Origin: Streptomyces sp. NRRL S-118
GTDB lineage: Bacteria > Actinomycetota > Actinomycetes > Streptomycetales > Streptomycetaceae
Assembly: GCF_000716335.1 (NCBI RefSeq)
Contig: NZ_KL591013.1
Coordinates: 1-64,000, forward strand
DNA: 64,000 nt
Direction: 5' to 3'
Part shown: positions 44,161 through 52,810 of the stretch, one piece after another
Layout: each line of letters begins with the position of its first letter
Numbering within the stretch: the first letter of the stretch is position 1
The notes under the pieces: model-generated
What the model saw: the letters and a program-made list of their open reading frames with translations, nothing else
What the model was told of the DNA's origin: nothing
The model's database searches: none
Program-made: the position numbers and the translations under genes

Positions 44161-45570
44161 ATGCCCACCGATGCCCTCGCCCTCGCCCTGGACGCCGTGC
44201 CGCTGGGCGACGACCTCCGACGGCCGGTCGACTACAACGCGCGCCTGGTCGCCGAGGCCGTGCTGGCCACCCCGTACCGCGAGGCACCCGGCACGGCCGT
44301 GCCGCTGCCGCACACCGCGTACGGCCTCGAACCGGTGGACGACGGACTCCGCTGGCGGATGTGGCCGGCGGAGGGGCCGCGCTGGTCGGACGGCACCCCG
44401 CTGCGTGCCGAGCACCTGGTGGCGGGCGTCCGGGACGCCGCCGCACGGGACCGGCAGACGGGCCGCTTCTTCGCCGACGGCGACGCCGCGGCGGCCGAGC
44501 TCCCCGACGGCCGTGTGGAGATACGGCTGCGCGAACCCGCCGGCTTCCTCCCGCCGCTGCTGACGCTGCCCCAGTTCTCCCCGCTGCGGCCGGGCTCCGA
44601 CGCGGTCCTCGGCCCGTACGCGCCTGCCCCGGCCGGTCCGGACGGCGGGCCCCGGCTCAGGCTGCACCGGTACGCCGGGGCCGACGGGCTCCCCGACGAG
44701 CTGGCGTTCCCGGTTCTGGCCGACCTGGACGCGGCCGTCGGCGCCTTCCGCGCCGGTCTCGTCCACGCCACACCCACCACCAGCTTCGACGTGCCCGACA
44801 CCGGGCGGTATGCGCACGACCCGGACCTGGTCACCGCGCCCATGGCGCTGTTCGCGAGCCTGGAGTTCGGCCGGCGGGTGCCCGCACTGCGCCGGGCACC
44901 CGGGCTGCGCGCCGCGGTCGCCGCCGCGCTCGACCCCGAGGCGCTGGCGGCCGGCACCGGGGGCCTCCTGGAAGCCGCTCCCGCACCTGTTGCCGCGCTG
45001 CTCGGACGGGACGCCCCGCCCCGGCCGGCCGCACCCGGTGCCCGGGAGGTACGGGCGGTCCGCGCCGCCTGCGCGGGCGCCGGCCCACTGGAGGTGGCGT
45101 ACGCGGACTTCGTGCCCAACGGGACCGTCGTGGAGGCGGTCTGCGCCCGCCTGCGGCAGGTCTTCGGTCTCGACCTCCGCCCACGGGCCCTGCCCTACCC
45201 CGCCTATGTGCGCGCCGCCCTGACCGGTGACCACACCCTCCTCTACACGCTCACCACCGCCGACTTCCCCCACCCGGCCGCGCTCCTGGGCCCGTGGGCG
45301 TCGGGCGGTACGTACAGCCGGACCACCGGCTTCACGGATGCCCCCTTCGACCGGCTGTTCGACGCGGCGCGGACCACCACCGGGACGGCGGAGACCGCCG
45401 CATGGCTGGCGGCCGAGGAGCGCTGGCTGTACGTGATGCCGCGCGTGCCGCTGCTGCGGGTCCGCGCCCACTACCTCGCGAGCCCCCGGGTGCGCGCCGC
45501 CGGGCTGACGCCGAGCGGGGTCGTACCGCCGCTCGGCCTGGGGGCACGGGCCACCGCCGCGAACCCCTGA
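44161..45570 (+). CDS. solute-binding protein family 5-like protein without signal peptide
   Basis: The 469-residue protein resembles DppA/OppA/YejA-type binding proteins: WRMWPAEGPRWSDGTPLRAEHLVAGVRDAA near residue 65, the VEIRLREPAGFLPPLL segment, and a C-terminal lobe with LEVAYADFVPNGTVVEAVCARLRQVFGLDLRPRALPYPAYVRAAL. Family members are secreted or lipoproteins, but this one has neither a signal peptide nor a lipobox Cys; it starts PTDALALALDAVPLGDDL. It should therefore be cytoplasmic and may hold the peptide for modification or self-protection. A GGAGGACGGACCC site precedes the ATG. It heads the biosynthetic part of the RiPP operon. Confidence 0.72.
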   Translation: MPTDALALALDAVPLGDDLRRPVDYNARLVAEAVLATPYREAPGTAVPLPHTAYGLEPVDDGLRWRMWPAEGPRWSDGTPLRAEHLVAGVRDAAARDRQTGRFFADGDAAAAELPDGRVEIRLREPAGFLPPLLTLPQFSPLRPGSDAVLGPYAPAPAGPDGGPRLRLHRYAGADGLPDELAFPVLADLDAAVGAFRAGLVHATPTTSFDVPDTGRYAHDPDLVTAPMALFASLEFGRRVPALRRAPGLRAAVAAALDPEALAAGTGGLLEAAPAPVAALLGRDAPPRPAAPGAREVRAVRAACAGAGPLEVAYADFVPNGTVVEAVCARLRQVFGLDLRPRALPYPAYVRAALTGDHTLLYTLTTADFPHPAALLGPWASGGTYSRTTGFTDAPFDRLFDAARTTTGTAETAAWLAAEERWLYVMPRVPLLRVRAHYLASPRVRAAGLTPSGVVPPLGLGARATAANP

Positions 45571-45688
45571 CCGCCCCCGTACGGCCCTTCGGCCCCGTAC
45601 CGCCCGGCTCCCCACTGCCCGGTTCCGCACCGCCGGGCCCCACCGCCGTCCGGCGCACCCGACGCACCGACCCGATTGTGAAGGCGAC

Positions 45689-46471
45689 ATGACTGTTTCC
45701 GCTGCCCCCGCCATGCCCGAGTCCTCGCTCGCCCGCGCCCGCCGTTTCATCGACGAGCGCCACCTCACGCCCGCGGTCTGGCAGGAGATGCGCGAGTGGT
45801 ACACCGCCGAACCGGGCCGCCCGTTCATCCTGCGCGACTTCCTGCGGCCCGAGTGGGCCGGAGCCATGGACGCCGCGATGCGCGCGCTGCCGGTGTGGTC
45901 GCGCTGCGCCACCGTCTACACCAACTCGCGGGACAGCCGGGAGATCCCCGAGGCCGAGTGGGCGGACCACCCGCACCGCGCCGCCTGCCACTTCGTGGCC
46001 CGCCCGCTGGGCGAGGCGCTCCAGAACGGCAGCATCACCGACGAGCACCGCCGCACCATCGAGCAGTTCCTCGCCTTCAGCGTGCTCACCGACACGCTGC
46101 GGGACTTCATCACCGCGGGCGTCGGGTTCCCGCTGGAGCCGCGCACCTCCGTGGAGCTGGCCGCCTACCGGGACGGCGACCGCATCCGGCGCCACCAGGA
46201 CCTCTTCCCGGGCCGCGTGATGGCCGTCAACTTCTACCTCGACGCCGCCCACCGCCCCGGCACCGGCGGCCGGCTCGGCTTCCGCAACGAGGCGGGCACC
46301 GACGAACTGGTCGAGCCGCTGTTCAACACCTTCTCCATGATCCCGGTCAGGGAGGAGTGCTGGCACTGGGTCGAACCGTTCTCCGGCGAGGGCACCGGCC
46401 GCTACACCGTCAGCATCGGGCAGCACCTCCTGGGCCAGGCCCACGAAGCCCGATGGGAGGGAGGCCAGTGA
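45689..46471 (+). CDS. 2-oxoglutarate/Fe(II)-dependent oxygenase
   Basis: The 260-residue protein has a jelly-roll core with the iron triad His169-x-Asp171 (RRHQDLFPGR), His226 (ECWHWVEPF) and the 2-oxoglutarate Arg238 (GTGRYTVS), the pattern of prolyl-hydroxylase-like enzymes. VELAAYRDGD precedes the HxD motif and VNFYLD follows it. It likely hydroxylates the precursor peptide, for example at His, Arg, Lys or Ser of the core; the exact residue is unknown. It overlaps the radical SAM gene in a GTGA. A 118-bp gap with no feature separates it from the binding-protein-like gene. Confidence 0.82.
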   Translation: MTVSAAPAMPESSLARARRFIDERHLTPAVWQEMREWYTAEPGRPFILRDFLRPEWAGAMDAAMRALPVWSRCATVYTNSRDSREIPEAEWADHPHRAACHFVARPLGEALQNGSITDEHRRTIEQFLAFSVLTDTLRDFITAGVGFPLEPRTSVELAAYRDGDRIRRHQDLFPGRVMAVNFYLDAAHRPGTGGRLGFRNEAGTDELVEPLFNTFSMIPVREECWHWVEPFSGEGTGRYTVSIGQHLLGQAHEARWEGGQ

Positions 46472-48429
46472 TCGGTCTGGTCTTCCCGCCGCTCGTCGAG
46501 TCGAACTTCGGCAGCTTCTATCCCTCCACGGCCGTCCTGGCGGGTTTCCTCCAGGACCGCGGCCTGGAGGTGTGGCAGCACGACCTCAACGAGGACTTCG
46601 CCGAGTTCCTGTTGGCCCCGGCGGAACTGGCGCCGCTCGCGGAGGGGCGGGTGCCCGGGGCGGCCCGCGACTCCTACACCGCGTCGGCGGCGCGCTGGGC
46701 GCTGCGCGAACCGGAACTGCTGGTAGGCCCCGACGGCCGGCACCTGTTCGGCGCGGGACGGCACACGGGCCGGATCGTGGAGGCGCTGGCGGTGCCGTTC
46801 CGTATCGATCCGGACGAGGTGACGCTGCGGCGCGGCGCCGTGGAAAGCGCCGGCGACGGCATATTCGGCCGGTTCTACGAGCGATGGGCGGCCGGGCAGG
46901 ACGGCCCGCCCGTGCCCGACGGCACCACCCTGGTCGGCATCTCGGTGCCGATGGGGCCCCAGCTCGTACCGTCGCTCCTGCTGGCCCTGCGCCTCAAGGC
47001 CGTCCGGCCGGCGGTACGGGTGGTGCTCGGCGGCCCCGCGCTCAGCCTGATGCTCGTGCCCGAGCTGGAGCGGCTGCTCGCCGACTTCCCGGAGGTGGAC
47101 GCCGTCGTCCGGTTCGACGGGGAGTTCCCGCTGCTGTCGCTCGCCCGCCAGGCGGAGGCCGGGACGTGGGAGCCGGAACGGGTCCCCGGCGTGTCCTGCC
47201 TGCTGGCGGACGGCACCCCGCACACCAAGGACCCGGCGCCGGGTCCGAACCTCAACTCCCTGCCCCGCCCGGTGTTCCCCGCCGAGGCGATGGCCCGCCT
47301 GTCGGACCCGGTCCTCGGCGTCACCCAGGCCCGCGGCTGCTACTGGGGCAAGTGCGACTACTGCGACTTCGTCGAGCTGTACGACGGTTCGCCGCCCTTC
47401 CGGGGCCGCCACCCCGATGCGTTCGTGGACGAGCTGGAGCACCTGGTGAAGGAGCACGGCACCCGGCGCTTCAGTTTCGTCACCGAATCCATTCCGCCGG
47501 CCTTCGCACGCCGGATGAGCAAGCTCCTGATCGAGCGGCAGCTGGACATCACCTGGTCGTCGTTCGTGATGGTCGACCGCCGCTTCGACCGGGAGCTGCT
47601 GGGGCTGATGGCCGCCTCCGGCTGCGAGTTCCTCGTCGTCGGGATGGAGACCACCATCACGCGCGTGCTGAAGCTGGTGCACAAGTCCGCCGACCGCGAG
47701 GAGAACCTGCGCTTCCTGCGCGAGGCCCACGCGGCGGGTGTGAAGCTCGTCGTCAACCTCATCCCGGACCTGCCCTCCACCACCTACGAGGAGGCCCTGC
47801 AGGCCCTCGCCGACGTCGAGGGGCTCGCGCACTGCATGCAGTCCGTGTCCGTCTTCCCCTTCGAGGCGACCCGGTCCTCGCGCGTGGGCCGCGACCCCGA
47901 AGCGTTCGGCCTGGTCGTGACGGCACCTCAGGAGGGCAACTGGCAATCCCAGTACGCCCTGAACCACCTGCCCAACACCGACCCCGCGATGACGCCGGAG
48001 CAGCGCGCCGACATCCACCGCCGCTACGCCGCCTTCGCCGACCGGGTCAACGGCACCGCGGACGCGGCACCCCGCGAGGTGCGGGTCGCGCCGGACACCG
48101 CCCTGCGCATCCCCGTCGAGGACTTCGACCTCTACGTGCCCGACGAGGAGGGCGGGACCGACGGGGGCGGCGCGCCGGCGGGCGGGTCAGGACCGGGCGG
48201 GGCGGTCGGCCGGGGCAGCGGCTCCACCGGCCGGCTGCGCGCCGTGAACCTGCGCACCAAGGAGTGCATCACCCTGCCGCCGGCCGCCCGCGCGCGGCTC
48301 ACGCACCTGCTCGACGGGCGCCCCTTCACCCCGCGCGAGCTGGCGGCCGCCCACGGGGAACGGGTCGCGGACGTCCTGGTGAGCAACCTCCGGCGCTCCG
48401 GGCTGCTCGCGGAGGCCGGCCGTGACTGA
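46468..48429 (+). CDS. B12-binding radical SAM enzyme with C-terminal winged-helix (RRE-like) domain
   Basis: The 653-residue protein starts IGLVFPPLVESNFGSFYPSTAVLAGFL, typical of cobalamin-dependent radical SAM enzymes. A B12-binding fold follows (LVGISVPMGPQLVPSLLLALRLK ... VVLGGPAL), then the cluster motif ARGCYWGKCDYCDF (Cys near 291, 295, 298). Beyond a Gly-rich linker at about 565-585, the last 65 residues (LTHLLDGRPFTPRELAAAHGERVADVLVSNLRRSGLL) look like a PqqD-type recognition element. Most relatives methylate unactivated carbons or cyclise RiPPs. It is coupled to the oxygenase before it and to the E1-like gene after it. Confidence 0.85.
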   Translation: MIGLVFPPLVESNFGSFYPSTAVLAGFLQDRGLEVWQHDLNEDFAEFLLAPAELAPLAEGRVPGAARDSYTASAARWALREPELLVGPDGRHLFGAGRHTGRIVEALAVPFRIDPDEVTLRRGAVESAGDGIFGRFYERWAAGQDGPPVPDGTTLVGISVPMGPQLVPSLLLALRLKAVRPAVRVVLGGPALSLMLVPELERLLADFPEVDAVVRFDGEFPLLSLARQAEAGTWEPERVPGVSCLLADGTPHTKDPAPGPNLNSLPRPVFPAEAMARLSDPVLGVTQARGCYWGKCDYCDFVELYDGSPPFRGRHPDAFVDELEHLVKEHGTRRFSFVTESIPPAFARRMSKLLIERQLDITWSSFVMVDRRFDRELLGLMAASGCEFLVVGMETTITRVLKLVHKSADREENLRFLREAHAAGVKLVVNLIPDLPSTTYEEALQALADVEGLAHCMQSVSVFPFEATRSSRVGRDPEAFGLVVTAPQEGNWQSQYALNHLPNTDPAMTPEQRADIHRRYAAFADRVNGTADAAPREVRVAPDTALRIPVEDFDLYVPDEEGGTDGGGAPAGGSGPGGAVGRGSGSTGRLRAVNLRTKECITLPPAARARLTHLLDGRPFTPRELAAAHGERVADVLVSNLRRSGLLAEAGRD

Positions 48430-49756
48430 CACCCGTCGCACCGGCCCGGCCGGGGTACGGCCGGCCGACCACGTACCGCAGCAGGGACCGGAGCAACGGC
48501 AGGCACCGGAACAGCCGCTGGCACCGGTGCGGCAGCAGGTTCCGATGCGGCAGCAGGCACCGGTGCGGCAGCAGCTGTTGGTGCATCAGGCAGCACCGGA
48601 GCGCCGGGAGGCGCCGGAGCGTGAGCAGGTACGGGTGCGGCTGGCGGCGACCGTGGACGCGGTGCCCGTGCCCGGCGGAGTGCTGCTCAGCCGGGGCCGG
48701 CAGGCGCTCCGGGTGCGCGGCCCCCAGGAGTGGCTGACCGGGGCGGTGGACCGGCTGCGCGGGGGCACGGCGCGGCCTGCGGCCCGGAGCGCGCTCGGGC
48801 GACTCGTGGGAGAGCTCGGCCGGCAGGGCTGGATCACCGGCGAACCCGCCCCCGACCCCGGTGCGTACGAGGGGCTCCCGCACCAGCGGCAGCTCGGCTA
48901 TCTGGAACTCTTCGGCCCCGAGCCCGTCCGGATGCAGCGCCGCCTCGACGGCGCGCGCGTCGCCGTCGTGGGCGTCGGCGGCATCGGGGCGCTGGCCGCC
49001 CGGGAGTTCGTCGCCGCCGGGGTGCGCGAGCTCTGGCTGGTCGATCCCGACGAGGTGGAGACCCACAACCTCAACCGGCAGCACCTGTACGCCCTCGACG
49101 ACGTGGGCACGCCCAAGGTGACGGCCGCCGCAGCCCGGTTGCGGGCGCTCGCCCCGGACGCGCGGATCACCGGGCTGCCCCTGCGCGTCCTCGCCCCGGA
49201 GGACCTCGATGCCCTGCCGGACGGCATCGACCTGCTGGTGGTGGGGGCCGACACGCCTGCCGGCATCACCGGGATCTGCTGGGCCTGGGCCGCCGCACGC
49301 GGTACGGCGATGACCTCGGCCGCCGTCGGACTGGACAGCGGGTACTGGGGACCGCTCCTCGATCCGGCGCGCGGTCACTGCCTGCGGTGCTTCGAGGAGG
49401 ACCGGCGCGCCCGGTGCGACGCCGACGGATTGCGGCTGGAGGACGCCGGCACGGCACCCACCCCGTACTCCTTCGGACCGTCGAACTCCGCCGTCGCCGC
49501 CCTCCTCGCCCATGACGCCCTGCGCTGGCTGGCCTCGGGGCACGCGCCCACCCTCGGGGCCCGCGGCCTACTGGCCTTCGACACCGGGCGTACGACACGC
49601 CATGCCGGTCCCGACCGGTGCCGCTGCCCGGCCGCGCCCGGCCCGGCGGACCGTTCGACCGGCCGCCGGACCGCCGGCTCGACCGCCGACCGCTCCACCG
49701 ACCACCCCGCCGACCGCTCCACCGACCGCCCCGCCGACCGCTCCACCGATTGCTGA
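48422..49756 (+). CDS. E1-like (ThiF/MccB-type) adenylating enzyme with N-terminal peptide-binding domain
   Basis: The 444-residue protein has a Gln/Pro/Arg-rich N-terminus (residues 15-70), a small winged domain (about 70-140) as in MccB and ocin-ThiF proteins, and a full E1 adenylation domain. That domain shows VVGVGGIGALAAREF (ATP loop, 182-196), LVDPDEVETHNLNRQ (Asp and Arg finger), LDDVGTPK and zinc Cys pairs (CLRC at 320-323 and CRC near the end). It is not a degenerate cyclodehydratase partner, since catalytic residues are kept. It should adenylate the peptide C-terminus, as MccB does in microcin C. GTG at 48422 follows GGAGG. The tail is three repeats of ADRSTDxP ending in Cys. Confidence 0.82.
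   Translation: MTDTRRTGPAGVRPADHVPQQGPEQRQAPEQPLAPVRQQVPMRQQAPVRQQLLVHQAAPERREAPEREQVRVRLAATVDAVPVPGGVLLSRGRQALRVRGPQEWLTGAVDRLRGGTARPAARSALGRLVGELGRQGWITGEPAPDPGAYEGLPHQRQLGYLELFGPEPVRMQRRLDGARVAVVGVGGIGALAAREFVAAGVRELWLVDPDEVETHNLNRQHLYALDDVGTPKVTAAAARLRALAPDARITGLPLRVLAPEDLDALPDGIDLLVVGADTPAGITGICWAWAAARGTAMTSAAVGLDSGYWGPLLDPARGHCLRCFEEDRRARCDADGLRLEDAGTAPTPYSFGPSNSAVAALLAHDALRWLASGHAPTLGARGLLAFDTGRTTRHAGPDRCRCPAAPGPADRSTGRRTAGSTADRSTDHPADRSTDRPADRSTDC
49685..49750 (+). repeat. 24-bp tandem repeat at the 3' end of the E1-like gene
   Basis: Two full units and one of 18 bp (unit GCCGACCGCTCCACCGACCR plus four C/G bases) encode ADRSTDHP, ADRSTDRP and ADRSTDC. The tail is likely to vary in length between strains. 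Confidence 0.85.
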
Positions 49757-49764
49757 GGACACCC

Positions 49765-51057
49765 ATGCCCATCTCCTCCGAGCTGCGGAAGACCGGCTTC
49801 TTCCGGCTCTGGACCGGAGAGACCCTCTCCCTCGCGGGCTCCCAGATCACCTACTTCGCGACACCCCTCATCGCCGTCCTCGTCCTCGACGCGGGCAGCT
49901 GGGAGATGGGCCTGCTGGGCGCCGCCGGCTCGGCCGCGACCCTCTTCTTCGGCCTCTCCGCCGGAGTGTGGGCGGACTCCTTCGAGCGCCGCCGCCTGCT
50001 GCAGTTCGCCAACCTGGCGCGCGCCCTGGTTCTCGCGGTGATCCCCGTGCTGTGGCTGCTGGACGCGCTGACCATCTGGGCGCTGCTCGCCGTCACCTTC
50101 GCCGTCGGCGCGCTGAGCCTGCTGTTCGACAGCGCCATGTCGGCCTACCTGCCGCGGCTCGTCGGCAAGAAGCAGCTCGGCCCCGCCAACTCCTGGATGG
50201 AGGGCAGCTCGGCGGTCGGCGACGTCGCCGGGCCCGGCCTCGCCGGCGTCCTGGTGCAGTTCCTCGGCGCCCCGCTGGCCATCATGGCCGACGCCGTGAG
50301 CTACGCCGCCAGTGCGCTCGCCCTGCGCGGTCTGCCGCGGGCCGAGCCCGCCGCCCCCGACGGCCCGCGCGAGAAGCACCTGCAGGCCGCCCTGTCGGGT
50401 CTCAAGCTGCTGATGCGCGATCCCGTCCAGCGCTCCCTCGCCCTGGCCGCGGCCCACTTCAACTTCTTCACCGCGATGTTCTACGCGCTCTACACGCTGT
50501 ACGTGGTCAAGACCCTGGGGATGAGCCCCGCCCTGCTGGGCGTCCTCAGCGCGGCGGGTGGTGTCGGCGCGCTCCTCGGCTCGGCCACCGCTGCCTGGAT
50601 CAGCCGGCGCTTCGGCTACGGCGTCCCCCTCGCTCTCGCCTACGCCGCCCCCGGCGCCGCCGGACTGCTGGTCCCGCTCGCCGAGGGGCGGGGGCAGGCG
50701 TGGGCGCTCGTCCTCGTCGGGCTCTCGCAGTTCGGCTGGGTGCTCGCCGTGGTGGTGAACCTGATCCTCAGCGAGACCATCAAGCAGGCCCTGGTCCCGG
50801 ACCACATGCTCGGCCGGATCACGGGCTCCGTCCGCTTCATCAGCTGGGGCGTCGAACCCTTCGGCGCCCTCCTGGCGGGTGCACTCGGCGCCGGGCTCCT
50901 CGGGCTGCGCAACACCCTCGTCCTGTCCGCGCTCGGGCTTCTCGCCTCGGCCCTGTGGCCGCTCGCCGGACCGGCGCGGAAGCTGCGCTCGCTGCCGGAG
51001 GCCCCCGACGACGACACCGCGGACGACCCGGACACCGCGAGCACGGCACGGCCGTAG
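49765..51057 (+). CDS. MFS exporter
   Basis: The 430-residue protein has about twelve membrane helices. It starts RKTGFFRLWTGETLSLAGSQITYFATPLIAVLVLDAG, typical of EntS-like and MFS_3 drug/peptide exporters, with AGVWADSFERRRLL as the loop-2-3 signature and GVEPFGALLAGALGAGLLGLR in the second half. It is the natural exporter of the RiPP and probably confers self-resistance, as MccC does in microcin C clusters. It follows the E1-like gene by 8 bp with a GAGGACACCC site. The cytosolic tail is acidic (DDDTADDPDTAS). Confidence 0.88.
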   Translation: MPISSELRKTGFFRLWTGETLSLAGSQITYFATPLIAVLVLDAGSWEMGLLGAAGSAATLFFGLSAGVWADSFERRRLLQFANLARALVLAVIPVLWLLDALTIWALLAVTFAVGALSLLFDSAMSAYLPRLVGKKQLGPANSWMEGSSAVGDVAGPGLAGVLVQFLGAPLAIMADAVSYAASALALRGLPRAEPAAPDGPREKHLQAALSGLKLLMRDPVQRSLALAAAHFNFFTAMFYALYTLYVVKTLGMSPALLGVLSAAGGVGALLGSATAAWISRRFGYGVPLALAYAAPGAAGLLVPLAEGRGQAWALVLVGLSQFGWVLAVVVNLILSETIKQALVPDHMLGRITGSVRFISWGVEPFGALLAGALGAGLLGLRNTLVLSALGLLASALWPLAGPARKLRSLPEAPDDDTADDPDTASTARP

Positions 51058-51126
51058 CGCCCGCCCGGCCCCCGCGCACCACCCCACCCAGACACACGGA
51101 CAACCCCACCGAGGAAAGGAAACGGC

Positions 51127-52557
51127 GTGAACAGCCAGGAAGCCAACAGCGGCCCGGCGGCCCCCACCCCCGCATGGGCGGAGCTGACCGAAGCGGTGGC
51201 CCGCTTCTACCGGGGGCGCAAGGTGGTGCTGCTGGGACGGGACGTCCCCCAGTACCGGCTGCGCGTCAAGGCGTTGGAGGCGATGGGCTCCCAGGCGCCG
51301 TTCATCCTGGGCAACGGCATCGGGCACGGCGACATCCCCGCCGGCGTCGCCGGCTGGGCCACCGCCGAGCTGGGCACCGTCAGCTTCACCGACACCGCCC
51401 GGGCCACCGACCGGCTGCTCGCCGACCCGCCCGCGCACGTGCGTCAGGCCCTCGACGCGTACGACCCCGACCGCACCGCGATCGTGCTCGCCGAGTCCAA
51501 CGTGACCCACGACGTGATGGACGGCCGCCAGGTCGCCGACGGCCGCCCGCCCGCCTGGGCCGCGCTGGAGGACAAGATCACTCTGGAGCGGATCTGGGAC
51601 GAACTGGGTGTCGACCGGCTGCCCTCCGAGGTCGTCCCGGCCACCTCCAAGGCGCTGCGCGCGGCGCACGAGCGTCTCGACCTCGGGCAGGGCACCGTCT
51701 GGTACCGCGACATGAACGGCGGCGTGCAGGTCACCTTCGAGCAGGCCTGCTGGGTGCGGAACGAGGAGGAGTTCGCGGCGGCCACGGCGGCGGTCGCGCA
51801 GGAATGCCGCCAGGTCAAGGTGACGCCGTTCCTGGCGGGGACGCCGTGCGGCATCAACGGCTTCGTCCTGGCCGACGGCGTGGTCGTACTGCGGCCGTTC
51901 GAGGAGCTGGTGCTGCAGGGGCCCGAGCCGTCCCGGCTGGTGTACGCCGGCTGCTCCACCTACTTCGACCCCGCGCCGGTCGTCCGCGACCGGATGCGGG
52001 ACCTGGCACGACGGGTGGGCGCGCTGATGCACCGCGAGACCGGCTTCCGGGGCGCGTTCAGCATCGGCGGCGTGCAGACGGCGAACGGCTTCGTCCCGCT
52101 CGACCTGCTGCCGCGCGGCAACACCGCCCACCGCGTCATGTCCACCGCCACCCCGGGGCTGCCGTGGGGTCTGCTCCAGGGCGCGGTCGCGGGCGGTCAC
52201 GATCTCGGCATCCCCGCCCATGAGGTGGAACGCGTCCTGCTCACCGCCGTCGAGGGCCAGCGCGGCGCCGCCGTCGCCCTGCACTCGGCCACCCCCTGCA
52301 CCTCGCCGGGGCGCGCCCGCTGGCTCACCGCCGACGGTGACCGGCTGCGCCTGAGCCGCAAGAACGAGCACAGCGACGCCTGCCTGGTGCAGGACCCGCT
52401 CGACACCGGCAGCATCGTCATCATGATCGCGGGCCCGGGGCTGCTCGACGGCGACCGCCGCCTCGCCGGACGCGCGGCCAACGGCTTCGCCCTGTCCGAG
52501 GAACTCTGGGGCACGCGCCTGGGATCCCTGACGGAGATGCCCGGGACCCGCGCCTGA
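51127..52557 (+). CDS. ATP-grasp peptide ligase-like protein (PGM1-related)
   Basis: The 476-residue protein has a pre-ATP-grasp N-terminal domain (RGRKVVLLGRDVPQYRLRVKALEAMGSQAPFILGNGIG), then an ATP-grasp region with VVPATSKALRAAHERLDLGQGTVWYRD, KVTPFLAGTPCGINGFVLADGVVVLRPFEEL and FRGAFSIGGVQTANGFVPLDLLPRGN, where acidic metal ligands are expected. The nearest family I can suggest is the pheganomycin-type ligase PGM1, which couples an amino acid-like starter to a ribosomal peptide; the match is by general layout only. It is the last gene of the RiPP operon. GTG start after AAAGGAAACGGC. The substrate is unknown. Confidence 0.68.
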   Translation: MNSQEANSGPAAPTPAWAELTEAVARFYRGRKVVLLGRDVPQYRLRVKALEAMGSQAPFILGNGIGHGDIPAGVAGWATAELGTVSFTDTARATDRLLADPPAHVRQALDAYDPDRTAIVLAESNVTHDVMDGRQVADGRPPAWAALEDKITLERIWDELGVDRLPSEVVPATSKALRAAHERLDLGQGTVWYRDMNGGVQVTFEQACWVRNEEEFAAATAAVAQECRQVKVTPFLAGTPCGINGFVLADGVVVLRPFEELVLQGPEPSRLVYAGCSTYFDPAPVVRDRMRDLARRVGALMHRETGFRGAFSIGGVQTANGFVPLDLLPRGNTAHRVMSTATPGLPWGLLQGAVAGGHDLGIPAHEVERVLLTAVEGQRGAAVALHSATPCTSPGRARWLTADGDRLRLSRKNEHSDACLVQDPLDTGSIVIMIAGPGLLDGDRRLAGRAANGFALSEELWGTRLGSLTEMPGTRA

Positions 52558-52810
52558 ATCGGGCCGGCCGGTCCCGTCGGCACGCCGCCCCCGCGGCGGC
52601 GCCATGACCCCATCCGTTACAGGAAGCCCTCCCTCGTCACGTTTGTCTCCACTCCGCGCCTCTTCCGTCACAGCAGATCAACAGGCGTTCCCCGCCGATC
52701 ACTCTGTGTCGTTGTCCGGGCACAGGCTCAGTGATCGCCAGCGTCCCGCCGCGGCTCCCCCGACGGCCCTCCAGGGCTGCCGCCGCGGCGCCCGCAGGGA
52801 GGTGCCACAG

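Noticed and set aside
49375-52671. 1098-codon minus-strand frame across the RiPP exporter and ligase
   Set aside because: Antisense shadow of two well-supported genes; composition typical of reverse-frame translation in GC-rich DNA.
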